Positions 50,441 to 61,992 of a stretch of 64,000 bases of DNA are shown here, piece by piece; the stretch's first letter is position 1, and each line of letters begins with the position of its first letter. The notes under the pieces were generated by a model. The model made no database searches. It had not been told where the DNA came from and worked only from the letters and a program-made list of their open reading frames with translations. Where the stretch lies: the NCBI RefSeq assembly GCF_023343835.1, contig NC_064447.1, positions 8,452,501-8,516,500 on the forward strand, given 5' to 3'. Made by a program: the position numbers and the translations under genes. Source of the stretch: Lagopus muta. Its lineage: Eukaryota > Chordata > Aves > Galliformes > Phasianidae.

Positions 50441-53400
50441 ATTTGTGTCTGATGGTTTGGGCCACAGCTTGGCTCTGCAGCTCCCAGTGCCAGCAAGGAG
50501 AAGGGCACAGTGCACAATAGGAATACACAGGATGCAGAAAGAACAGCAAGAATGCATCAGGAATGTGCAGTACACCCCAGGAATAGCCAGCACACAAGGG
50601 GAAAACCCATCAGAGGGAAGGAAAACTCAGTAATTAAGAGCACATGGCAGGAATCCCCAGCATACAAGAGCACAGTGTGTGCATTCAATGCATTGAAATG
50701 AATGGGATGGGTGTGTGGGGTCTGAGGGTGAAGCTGTGCCCTGGGATCTGCCTGCTCCTGCTGCTGTACAGTGACCCACAGCCATAGCCAAGCCCAGTGC
50801 CAGCAGCAGTGGGGTGCAGGAGCACAGCCCAGGGGCTGCGCAGTGGTTGTGGAGCTGCAGGAAGGCAGTGCCCACACGTTGCAGCACAGAGCTCTTGGGG
50901 CTGAAGGTGCTGTTGGTTCCCCCTCTTCTTTTTTTTTTATTTTAATTGAAATATCCATGGAGCCGAACTGATGGTGTTTGCAGTGACTGCTGAATTAGCA
51001 GGGTACCAGACTGTGACCATATAAAACACATATTGTTAAAAGGCACTTAGGGCTCCCTCTGAAAGGGTTTGCTCAGCCTTTGAACAAGAACCCAAGGGAA
51101 AGCCCTTTATTACCTCTGTGACCGGGTCAATTACTCTAGAACTGAGCAAATTATTTATGAGGTGATCAGCCTATTAAAACATTAACACATCCGTCCCTGT
51201 GCTGCTGAGCTGGCTCTGTCCCTATTGCGCTGGGTGTGGGGCTGGGCTTTAATTTACCAAGAGACTTCTGAGCATTAGAACTCAGCTGTAGTTATTGCCA
51301 TCAACATCTCTGCCTGCCCTGTAAGTAGCAGTGCATGCACTGAGGGTGTGTGCGGGGCGAGCTGAGCCTTTGGAAGTGATAAAACATCAAATGCAGGCAA
51401 TGGATGGGTGGTGAGAACATGCACAGGATGGGAATGGCTGTCTTAATCTACTACATGGACACTCTCAGCTTTTTAAAATGCCTTTTGGCTAGTCATTTCC
51501 CTGCATCTGATATTTTATTATCATGTCTTTGATGACATTTCCAGACACTTACTAAATCAAGACGGAGCTGTGCTTTGTGTTGGCTGTCAGACGGGGAACC
51601 CAGAGAGCAAAGGGAGCAGATGGGAACGGGTCCTGTCCTGTGCTGGGAGGGTGGAGCGGGGCTGGGCACGCTGCTGGGGTCAGCACCATGGGACAGGGAC
51701 GGGATGGGATTTGGCCACAGGGATTGAAATCCATTCCTACCAATCGCAGTGCTACACCCTGGGAAGTCATGGGCCGTGGGTTTTAATCCGGTGCACAAAA
51801 GGGCTGGGTGTAACGAGCAGTACGAGCAAAAAGCAAGGAAAAGCCCACAGAGAAAACCCTGCACACTGCACTCAAGCTGAACCTCGGGAACAGGGGCAGA
51901 AGGCTCCTCAGTTCTCTGCAATGGACAGGGAGTTGCCGTGAGGAGGAAAATCAGTTCCCTCGGTGCACTTCAGAGTGTGCCGAGCTCAGCGCCCAGCCGG
52001 CACATCCCCATCGCTAACACAGACCCGCGGTGACCCACACAGCACCGGCAGCGGGACGTGGGTGATTGGCAGCCACATTCAGCAGCGGCAGAAATCCCCG
52101 TTTTGTTGTTGCCGTGAGATCTTTCGGGATGTCTCTGAAACATATGGCTTCCTTCAGCGGCACAAAGGGGCCAGCGATTACCCAGGAATGCCCCGCGTAT
52201 TAAATACGGGATCACCGCCATCACAATGCCGCACCAGCGCGGCAATTCATACCCGGCGTCAGCTCAAAGGAGCTTTTGTAGATAATTAGTTCAAGGACAA
52301 AAAAAAATCGCCACTAATGCTTAAAACGGAGCGGATGCTCCGCGCGGTGCTATCTCCCGGTACGCGCTCGGCTCATTGTCTCCCCGTATCTCGAGCTGCG
52401 CCTGATTAATTTTACTTTTCTCTCCGATTTCTCTGCTGACAATGCGCGGGGAACAAAGGCTCCTGCCTGAACAGGGGCAGTAATTCATCGGCGCCCTCAG
52501 AGCCGACGCACAGCTGCCCCTTCCCAGCGCGGCTGCCAGGCACCGGCACCGCGAGCTCTCCGTTCCCATGGTCTCCAGGGAGATGGCGGTGGACCTGCAT
52601 CCTAATGACAGCGCCTGCCACCCCGCCGGACCCTGCAGCCTCTTCCAGGCTGGGGCTCAGTCCCTGGCACTGGGAGGATGGATCCCGTCTGCCCTCAGGG
52701 CCGTTTGCTCGCTCGCGTGCTGTGAGCATGGCGGGGGGCAGGCGGGGCACCGCGGCATGGCCGAGCCGTACGGCAGCCGGGACTCAGCACCGCGGCGCAG
52801 CCCGCGCTCCGAACACTCATCCCGAGTGCTTATGGATGGGGAAGGAAAAGAACTAATCCCAGCATCAAGGCAATGAGCTGTAGTAGCTGCGGGGGTCCCA
52901 CCAGCCCGGAGCACTGGGAGCATCTCAATGGAAGCAGGGATGCAGGATGGGAGCACAGCGGGGAGTTGGCGGGAGGAAGAGACACCGAGCAACAACCCTT
53001 GGTGCATGGCTCTGCACGAGCAGCAGCACCCCGCAGCACCACATACCCTGCAGCACCCCACAACCCGCAGCACCCCGCCGCACTCCCGCACCCAGCAGCC
53101 CCGTGCCAATGCTGCAGGCAACGAAGCGCCCACACGCACCCTGCATGCTAATGAGCAGCGGCGGGAGAGCTGCACCAATTAATTGCTGGCAGCAGCAGCG
53201 CACTCACCAAATGGGGAGCCGTGGTGCCAAACCAGAGGGCAGAGTCTCGCAGTGCGGTGGTGGCACGAAGCTCCGAGTGCCGCAGGTACGGCTCGGTGAC
53301 AAAGGGGCAGGTGAAAGGAGCAGACAGACCCGCTCATGTTTTTGTATTTAAATTTTTCTTTCTTTCTTTCTCTCTTTCTTTCTTTTTTTTGGAGCTCACA

Positions 53401-53519
53401 CAGCATTTGGGGTCACACGCCGCCACGTGGCGGGGTCAGGGCGCACGTGAAGAGCCAACTTGCCCCCCCAAAGTGCCACCGCGGCTCAACTCGCACCGAC
53501 CCTCCAAAACTTCGTTGTA
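50441..53519. other. Intergenic segment
   Basis: No gene recognised. Imperfect copies of an aggaat..cag..ac motif occur at 50518-50665. AT-rich blocks lie at about 50930-51180 and 51470-51560. A CpG-enriched stretch runs over 52330-53300. Confidence 0.5.
53355..53389 (+). repeat. (CTTT)n pyrimidine microsatellite
   Basis: Imperfect ctttctttctttctctctt tract followed by a T8 run. Confidence 0.85.
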
Positions 53520-53790
53520 AAGATCTAATTTATAGCGAGCTAACGAAATAATTAATTTTTTGAAGCCGGCTCCTAACCTTTAGAACCAACTCATTTCGGG
53601 AGGGGGGGAAGCAGGCGGGGAGCGAAATGCCAAGATTTCGATGAATATTTAATAAACGCTCATGAGCTCGGCAACTTGGAGCCGCGCCAGCGCCATTTGA
53701 ATGCTGCCCTTTGTTAATAACTAAATTGACGCCTCTGTTGCTATTCGGTGTTTGTGGCTCTATCAAGCTGTAATCTGTCACAGCGCATAT
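53520..53790. promoter_or_regulatory. Putative conserved non-coding element
   Basis: AT-rich block including aataattaattttttga, gaatatttaataaacgc and ttgttaataactaaattgac, ending near gctgtaatctgtcacagcgc. No coding signal. Regulatory role is inferred. Confidence 0.32.
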
Positions 53791-54048
53791 GGGGGAAGCA
53801 CAGCTCGGTGAGTGGCCGGCCCCACAGCGCCCACAGAGCAGTGATGGTACTGCACCGTGCTCCCACTCCTTCAGCTCCACGAGCGCCCGATGTGCACACA
53901 TGTATGTACAGGAACAGATAGAAAACGGAGCAGAACATCCAAAAAAAGAACGCTGGGCTCTGTGGGGATGCGTGGGGATGGCCCCATTCCTGCTGTGGAG
54001 TCAGAGCACCGCGATGCTGCAGGGTCTCTCGTAGCTGCCCCCGCTTCT

Positions 54049-54067
54049 CAATTAGTTTAACTAATTG
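54049..54067. promoter_or_regulatory. Perfect palindrome with two homeodomain cores
   Basis: CAATTAGTTTAACTAATTG is a 9-bp inverted repeat around one central base, with TAAT/ATTA cores in each arm. It sits in an AT-rich patch (54040-54125) surrounded by GC-rich sequence. Confidence 0.4.
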
Positions 54068-54125
54068 GGCAACAGCTCCAATGTAATTCGCTCGGTTCTC
54101 CCAAACCATTAATTATTCTGCATTC

Positions 54126-57100
54126 AGGACAAATGCACTTTGCAGTGGCAGTGTGGGCTCATTGGCATTCCCGGCACACGGCAGCGCTGGGAGCGGTGTC
54201 TGAGCGGTGCGGGCTGTAATGAAACGCGGCGAGGAAACACTCCATTGGCCACACGCAGGAGCAAAGGGGGGAAAAAAAAGGAAAAACAAACCCCATTTCC
54301 ATTTGGCATGAAATGAGCTACACACAGAGCAGGGAAATGTGGGGCCTCGGGGGCTGAGCGGAGGGTTTGGAGGAGCCCTGAAGCCCCACATCTTGCTGCC
54401 CCACAACCCGCTGCAACACAGAATGCTGTCGCCCACCATCCACGACAGATCACTCTCGGAGGTGCCCATGTCATCCTCAATGGGCTCACAGCACAGCCCC
54501 CACTGTGACCTGAGCCCCCCCGAGCCACTCATCCCCATGTGCACAGCAGCAGCAGGGCCGGCCCCATCGTCACGGCGCATTCAAGAAAACAGAATACACC
54601 AATTAAATACAGCTGATGAAGGGCACCACCAATCTTGTGCCCGTGGTGCCACCGTGGCCACCGCACGCATGCTGCAGGCATTTCACAGGTCGTCCCCAGA
54701 CCGCTGCGCCATCCTCGTGCTGGCGGCCATCGAGACCACATTTGGCTCTCCATGAGGCTGTGAGGCCCCACAACGCGTGCAGCGGCCACCCCGGGGAGCG
54801 GCATTGCCAGCCCACGTGTCTCTGCCAGCAGTGCCCCAATGGACGAGCTCCGTCCCACACCTACCTGCGGTGCCAGTGGGGGAGGACAGGGCCGGGTGCC
54901 CGCTGCTCCACGGGGACAGGGGGGGCCTCGTGCTCGGCCAGCGCCGCCCCACGCGCTGCAACCCGGGTGGGCACCGGGCACCGGCTCATTCGCAGAGGCG
55001 AAAGGGAGCGGCCGGCTGCAGCCTTGGCATGTCGAGGAGCTTCCCTTCCCTCTCGGAGGAGACGAAGGAGCGCCCCGGCTTCATCTGTCACCACGGCGCT
55101 GCTGCGAGGCTGCGAAGGCGCTGCGTTATGTCCTTGAGACACAGACCGATGCCATCTGGGCAAAATGCCACGAGATCCCTGGAGACCGGGGAGGATCGCG
55201 CTGCCTGCGAGAGCTGCACGGAGCCGAGCACGCCGCTGCGATCAACACATGTTAACTGCTTTGTGGCTGGGGCGAAGCACAGAGCGGCGTGGGGGCATGG
55301 TGGGGCTGCTGGCACTGGCTCCGTGGGCAGGGGGCTGTGGGTAGCGGGATGTGGGTCAGGCAGGAGCCCCCAGCAGCAGCGCCGTGCCCTGCTGGCGTCA
55401 CACAGCGCTCGTGTGCTGTCATGTGAAGAAACACTGAACGGCCCAGATGAGCTGGAGCAGAGGGAATGTCGTGCCCAGGGGTGTCCTGAAGTCACTGGTG
55501 CCTTGTGCCCACCTCGATGCTCCCCTGTGCCGGGGGACATGGTACATAGACATGGCAGCCAATGGGCACAGCCATCACTGCCCCAGGGCGTGGATGCCCA
55601 GCAGTGACCCCAGCACAGAGCCCCAAGGGAAGCACAGGTACAGATGGAACAACAGTGCTTTTCCTTGGGGGAAGTGGTGACGCCAGTTGGGCTTAACCTT
55701 CCCCCATCCCTCTGCTGGAACGGAGCATCTAGGGAGTGCCTATGGCACCAAGCAGACGTGCCACACATCCCACCTGCTGCCATCCTTCCATAGACATCTG
55801 TAGAGAGCACCTCCTGCACCCAGCTGGCAGTGATCCTTTGTGCTGGGGGCCCTGGCTCCCAGCAGCTGAGGTCCCACAAGGAACAACGGTGCCGACAGAG
55901 GAATTTTACCCAATCTCTGTGAATGAGAAGTGTTTGGAAGCCGAACAGTTTCCCTTTTCCTCTGAGGAGCACAGCCCCACTGGCATCTCGTGCTGCTGCT
56001 GCAGGTATGGCACATGGAGGGGTCGCTGGAGCCCAGGAAAGAGCCACTGCATGGAATTAAAATGTACATCTAATTCATTAGGGATAATAATGCATTTCCC
56101 TTCCCAGAATGGGCTACTAGCAAAGCTTTTGCTGAAGAGAGCAGAGCAAAGCACTTTGTTTCTATTCGTTTTTTAAAAGGAGAAAGCCTCATTTATCTGA
56201 GCATGACCCCAAAAGGCAGCAGCTCACTCCGACAGCATCTCCACAGCCACATACCAACGAGATTCAATTATCCAGCAGAACACGTCCCAGAGGCATTCGG
56301 ATAATTGCAAACATAAGTACAAAATCTGCTGCTAATTATTAAAGAAATACCAAATAAAGAGTCCAGGCGATGGGAGCGTGGGGTCCCCGCACGGCCCGGT
56401 GAGCACAGCGAAGCTCTCCTTCTGCACAATGAATGCACGGGGCTCACCTGGCCCCCAGCACCACTGGGCTGCAGTGGGAGATGCTGCTGAGGTTGGGACA
56501 GGGAGGGCAGGAGCACGGCTGTGGGCGCAGCACCGCGCAGCCCCAAGGCTTGGAAAGGAGCCCGTGTTTGAGGGCTCCTGAAGGGAAAGCAGCTTCTCCG
56601 TGACAGCATTTTGGCAAAAAACAGGGTTAGTTAAACACAACGGTTTCTTCAGTCAAAGTAAATAATAATTAAGGAAACCCAATTAAAATTAGGAGCTCTC
56701 CCAATTGTTCTCAGAGGCATCAAGATCTCCTCCCAGGACCCCGATCCCAGCTCATCCACCTCTGTGGGGCTGGACAGGAGCTGCCCCCAGGGCCGAGTCC
56801 CTCCTCAATGTGCCCCATAGTGGACCTCCTAAACATGCCCTATAGCGTCCCTCCCCATCCCAGCATCGTGTGCAGGAGCAGTGCTGATGCCAGTGGGACA
56901 TCTCTGTACCTGCGTGGCGGCTGTTCTAGCTGTGTGTCCCCGTTTCCATCCCAGCCTTAAAGCAAGGCGGAGCGCTTTCACTGGCAACACTGAGAATTCC
57001 ATTTTCTCAGACATTCTTTTGTCTCAGAGCTTCTCTCTTTCTGTCAGCATCATAATAAAACAACGTAAAATTGTGCTCTTTTGGAGGGATGTCCTCAAAT

Positions 57101-57409
57101 AGCCCAGGCATTTCCGAGACACGCTCAGGTGCAGTGCAGAGCTCAGGGTGGTGCTCTGGGAGGAGAGCCTTCATCTGCACTGAGCCACTGCTTTGGTTTT
57201 CAGCCTGCAGAGCTCTGATGAAAGCCTCTGCTCTGCACACTGCAGCCTTCAGGTGTGTGTTTGGACGTCTCCATTTATTTTCCTGCAAAAATGTATCACG
57301 ATGCATCCACTCTGGTGGCAATGCTGAAAGCAAAGCAATGTCCGTCCTACCAGCCCCGAGGACAGGCACTCGTACACCATTCTTGCAGGGCCTCACCTTC
57401 ACCAATCAA
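54126..57409. other. Intergenic segment, partly CpG-rich
   Basis: GC-rich with several long open frames on both strands (e.g. 54777-55607 plus, 55088-56047 minus) that overlap each other and look like no known protein. AT-rich blocks at 56040-56115, 56260-56350 and 56640-56710. Confidence 0.5.
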
Positions 57410-57505
57410 CAATCAGCAAGCATGACAAACAATTGTTCGCAGCTGTCATTAGCTGAAAACGAGGCTTATCTGCATATGCTTAATCTTAATGAGGTGGTCT
57501 TGGCA
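57410..57505. promoter_or_regulatory. Putative conserved non-coding element
   Basis: Dense motif cluster: acaattgt, cagctgtcattagctg, ttatctgcatatgc and ttaatcttaatgagg (E-box, POU-like and homeodomain-like cores). No coding signal. Confidence 0.32.
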
Positions 57506-60500
57506 GGGAGCCCCACTCACTGCTACCAAACAGCCGCTGTGTGTGCAAAAAGGCAGCCAATGCCCACGTGCACAGACACACACACATGGAAGGAACCTGT
57601 GAAAGGAGAATCCAAAGGGCTCAGGGGGAGCAGTGCTGGGCGGCCCCTGGCTCTGCGGCCCCACACTGCGCAGTGCTGGAGCTGAGGCAAATCACAGCTG
57701 AGGGATTCTGAATGCATCACCGCCAATTATTCAGCTCTCAAATGAGAGGGCACTGGTGGACTTCAGAGGCATTTCTGAGCGAGGATAAGGAGAGCCAGGA
57801 GGGGTGGGAGAGGGCTCGTGCCAGCGCTGTGCTGGATTGTGGCTTGGAATTCACAGCTGCAGGGAGCTCTCATACACAGCTTCCATTTGAGAGCAAGGAT
57901 GTGGGCTGCTCACCTGTCCGAGGTCTTTCTGCCACTCCTGCAGTGTCTTTCCTGGCAGCAGGAATGGGACAGGATGGGGTCAGGGCACTGGGACCTGCGA
58001 TTGGAATGGCACTGACATGGGCACATCTCTGTGGGGCCAGACCAGGGCAGAGCAGCATCCCAAGGCAGCTCCATCCTCTCTGCCAGGTTTTATATCCTGA
58101 TCCCATGAAATGCTCCCCGCAACCCCAGCCACCCCAAGGCACCACGGTGCCCTACATGAACCATCTGTGACATGGGGGACACCTGGAGCTATTCCTACCT
58201 GGCCACTCGTGTTTGTTGAATGACTTTAGCACTCATCAGCCCACCACAGATGTGATGGAGTTCCAATTCTTGTGTGCAGCCCCCAAGCCTGGCCTGCTGC
58301 CCCACAGCTCACTGCTGCTCCTGGGCCCTCCCAGCCATGCTCACACCACCATGTGTCACACTGCCCTGAGCCTCCAGGGCAGGCTGTGGGTCCTGCCTTG
58401 CCCCCCCAACTCCTGCCTCAGCAACCCCACTTAATGAGAAACCTCCTTCACCTGCAACGTGCTCCATCAGCAGCTCACCCCATATCCTCCCGCCCAGTGG
58501 GATTCCTGAGAGCTCCAGGCCTTGATTAGCTCTTCCTTTTAATTAGTCTCAATCAGAGGCGTCACCTCCTTCAACCTTGGGCTGCCTTTGCTTTCTCTCC
58601 TGTCCCAATAACAGACCCCAGCATTTCCCATCTGCCCGCCCCAGCCCTTGGCACTCCTCTTCCTGTGGGGGGCTGATGTGAGGACCCCTCTCTGCCCCTT
58701 CTCACCCACACACCGGCTCACAGGAACCCCATCACCCCAGGCAGCTGTGCCATGCCCTCAGCCCGTGCCATGGCCTCAGTGCTGTGCTGAGGCTGCCCTG
58801 GGCTGCCCTGGCCCCATGCCTTGTTGTGCTGCATTGATGCAGGCAGCAGACAGCTAAGCTCTCAGTACAATCATTCTATATTAAATTTGGAATGCAATTT
58901 CAGGGCACCAACGCTAAAAGCAAACCTCAGTCGATCCTGTTTCAATATAAAACCCAGCCTAATTCAAATGACTCACACAGCTTGCTAGGCAGGAATACAA
59001 GCAGTGATATGGCAACCATCTAAATGCTGTGCATTGTGGCATTTGGGTTCAGTCAAGAGCTTAGAAAAGTTCAGCAACAAACACTACAGTCTCGGAAGAC
59101 ACCGGGGTTGTGTACAGAAATGATGATTTTCCCCCTCCCACAGCCAGCAGCTCTTGGCCTGCAGCAATGGGCAGGGCTCACTGCACCCCTGTGCCCTGCG
59201 GGGTGAGGGTTGCTACAGACAGGATGATGTGAAGCCTTATCGTACACCACTTTGATGTTTCCCATCACAGCACACAGCCAATGCAAACAACTGACAAAAC
59301 CTCCACTCTCTACAGAATCCCACCAAAAAATCATTTTGAATCAGGAAAACACAACTGGCAGAGAACTCAGCTAACAGCCCCCACCCAGCACCATGTTATG
59401 CCACCTGCAAGGCTCTCAGCTCGCCTTGCCCTCAGCACAGCAGCTCTGCAGGCAGGACCCAGCCCAGCCAACCTCACTGACATCATTGAAGTCAGCCCCC
59501 ATCCCCTCCCTGTGCCATAACTCTCCTGCCAGGAGCCACAACTCCTCCCATCGCTGCATGTCCCTCACATCTCCCTGTTCCCAGGTTCTGTCTCGAACCC
59601 AGGCTGTTGCTCAGACTGGGGCAGTTTTCTGCTGTCCAACTACACTTGGATTTGCAAACTGCCTTCTTTGCTGGAGTTTTGTTAGCACTCAGTATGTTCC
59701 AACTGCAGCCTGGTAAATTCAGCCTAAACTGAACAGAAAATGAGTTCTATGAGTCCAAAGGTTCTCTGAGGACACTGGCATAAGGACCTGCAGCAGTTTG
59801 ATGGAGCAGATCATGCTCCCCTCCAGTAGGTGACAAAGAAGGAATATAGTAACTTTAGCCAGTGAGTAACACCAGATTCTCATGCCTGAAAACAACGACA
59901 GCTTATTTTTCTCAGTAAATACGCCTTCCTGTTCTGTGACTAGAACCACACTTCACCACAGGTCACACACATTCCAAACTATTTACCCTCAGACCCAGAG
60001 AACCCCTTGGCTGCCCCCCTTCACAGCGCTGCAGAAATGCAGTCTGAAAAGTTCTGCAGTAACAAATACCCATCCAGGACCGAGCAAAGTGCATCTCGAG
60101 CGCCTTCAGCTCAGAATAAAGCTTGGGAAAAAAAGTGATCACAGGAAATTCCACGCACAACTAAATTCACAGCAGACTGGAAAATCATCAGTTACGCTGC
60201 TAGAGAGCTCTGCAAAGAGGAGAGTTTAACAGAGCATTAAGACAGGCATTGGCTGCAGCTTTCTCAGCAGGTTACACACAAATACAGCATTTTGCCTGCT
60301 TTCATGGAGCTATTCCAGAAAGAAACTTGCATGTTTTGCATGTAGGTTCACTAATTATTCTGAACCTTAATAAGAAAGCGTGTGAACACCTCCCACCTCA
60401 TCACGTAGGCCTATTTTTGTATTTTGTTAGGCCAAAGCATCTCCCAGCCACTGAGCAGCGCTCAGTGCATCTTCTGCTCTCAATGGGCTCCATCCTGAGC

Positions 60501-60632
60501 CCACAGAACGCAGAGGGACAGAGAATGCCTTCACATCCCACACAGTTGGGTTTACTTTCGGGAAATGAGTTTGCTGAAGCACAAACAGTAAACGCTAGAT
60601 GAGCACATTTAATAACATTTAATAACACAGAC
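57506..60632. other. Intergenic segment downstream of RBBP6
   Basis: No recognised gene. A further AT-rich candidate element lies at 58860-59060. Back-to-back plus-strand open frames at 59882-60229 and 60249-60602 have no recognisable domains. Confidence 0.5.
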
Positions 60633-60633
60633 T

Positions 60634-60750
60634 TTATTTTTCTTCTGGAATGTAAACATTTGGGAGGCTTCCTCTGAATGCCTGCTTCACTTTGCGCAGA
60701 AAACACTTGAAATCCACCAAGAACGCCTTGGCATGCACAGGTGCAAAGCA
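60634..60750 (-). other. Unassigned minus-strand open frame ending at a poly(A) signal
   Basis: 38 codons after an in-frame TAG/AG read CFAPVHAKAFLVDFKCFLRK, then VKQAFRGSLPNVYIPEEK and a TAA that overlaps AATAAA (60633-60638). It could be a small terminal exon of an unknown gene, or simply part of a long alternative RBBP6 3' UTR. I do not recognise the peptide. Confidence 0.25.
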
Positions 60751-61564
60751 CTAGTTCTGGTCTGTTACTGCTCTAACCATCAGAAGGATGCTCCATATCT
60801 AAGCTGAGTCACTCGACTGAAAAGCAAAAGGAAGAATGATTTTACTGTCTTTGTACTCCTAGATACGCTAGCAATAGTTCCTACGTAAGGCATTTTCTGT
60901 ACCACCTGCACAAAGCAGCAAGCCCTGAAATGCTGCTTTCAGTTGTAGCGCCCAGAGCTCTTTAGGGGCAAAGCCCACGAGCAGCAGGGGGCTTCCACCA
61001 CCAAACTCAGTTGTCTCTGGGACGCTGTGCCAGTCTAAAGCAGAACTCTGCCCCTCTCGTGGCTTTTCTTGTTCTGCCAAACTCATTCACTGAGCCCCAC
61101 ACTGAGTCACCGTATGAAAATGTGAATCATCACACAAAGCTGCATGGAGACCAAACACACTGGCGACCAGCATCCTTGTGAGACAACACACAGACTGCAG
61201 CACAGCTGAAAATATAGGTGCATGTTTTTGCTGCCAAATAGCAGAGTTCTAAACAAACAGAGCTGAAACGTGGTTGAAAGCTGAAACGCTTCATCCCGAG
61301 CACTGCTGTTACTATCAGCTGTATTGTGGGACTGCACACCTTCTGAAATACAAAAGCAACACGAGAAAAGGCACCTCCTGGCAGTACTTCAGCATATTGC
61401 ATCTGTTCAAAGACCTCCAGCTCGGCCAGCCTCTGCACACCTAAATGCACTGACACACAGTTTTCCACACACTTAAGCCATCAGCAAGCAGCCAGCAGCC
61501 TTGGCTGGATGCTCTTCTCCCTGCTGAAGTTCAGCTGCCACTAGAAATCTCATCACACCGAATA

Positions 61565-61992
61565 AAGTTTACTGAAAACTTTTTATTGTAATCAAAAAGT
61601 GACATAACAGGGCTGTAATGTATTCTGCAAATCATTCTGCTGATATTTTATAACTGATACCAGCTTCTTCTGCCAGGCAATTAAAAAAAAAAGAAGTCAA
61701 ATGTGAAAATTTTCACAGTACAGTAAACTCCACCCAAACTAATTAACGGTGGTGAAAAATAAGACGCCCCAGCAAAACCTTTCATGTTACATGGTCACAA
61801 CTCACAATTCTGTACAAAATGTTCACTTTTATAAAGCTCTGATGTAAAAATCAAATAATCAAGCAGCAATATTTTAAGTGCAGCACAGGGTCTTTTCATG
61901 TCATTATTTACAACGTTTGAATTCGTTTACATTTTAACAAAATTTAATACAGATGACTTAGGAATTAAGTCAATTTTTTCCTATCTGCCGTT
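61565..61992 (-). other. RBBP6: RBBP6 3' UTR (proximal form)
   Basis: About 430 nt after the TAG at 61995-61993, AT-rich, ending shortly after the AATAAA at 61587-61582. A second AATAAA at 60638-60633 could give a 3' UTR of about 1.4 kb. Confidence 0.75.
61582..61587 (-). terminator. RBBP6 poly(A) signal AATAAA
   Basis: Canonical hexamer (CAATAAAAAG on the minus strand) 406 nt past the stop codon. A plus-strand AATAAA lies only 21 bp away at 61561-61566. Confidence 0.75.

Noticed and set aside
54777-56047. 276-codon plus-strand and 319-codon minus-strand frames
   Set aside because: They overlap each other, are His/Pro/Cys-rich, look like no known family and sit in GC-rich DNA poor in stop codons.
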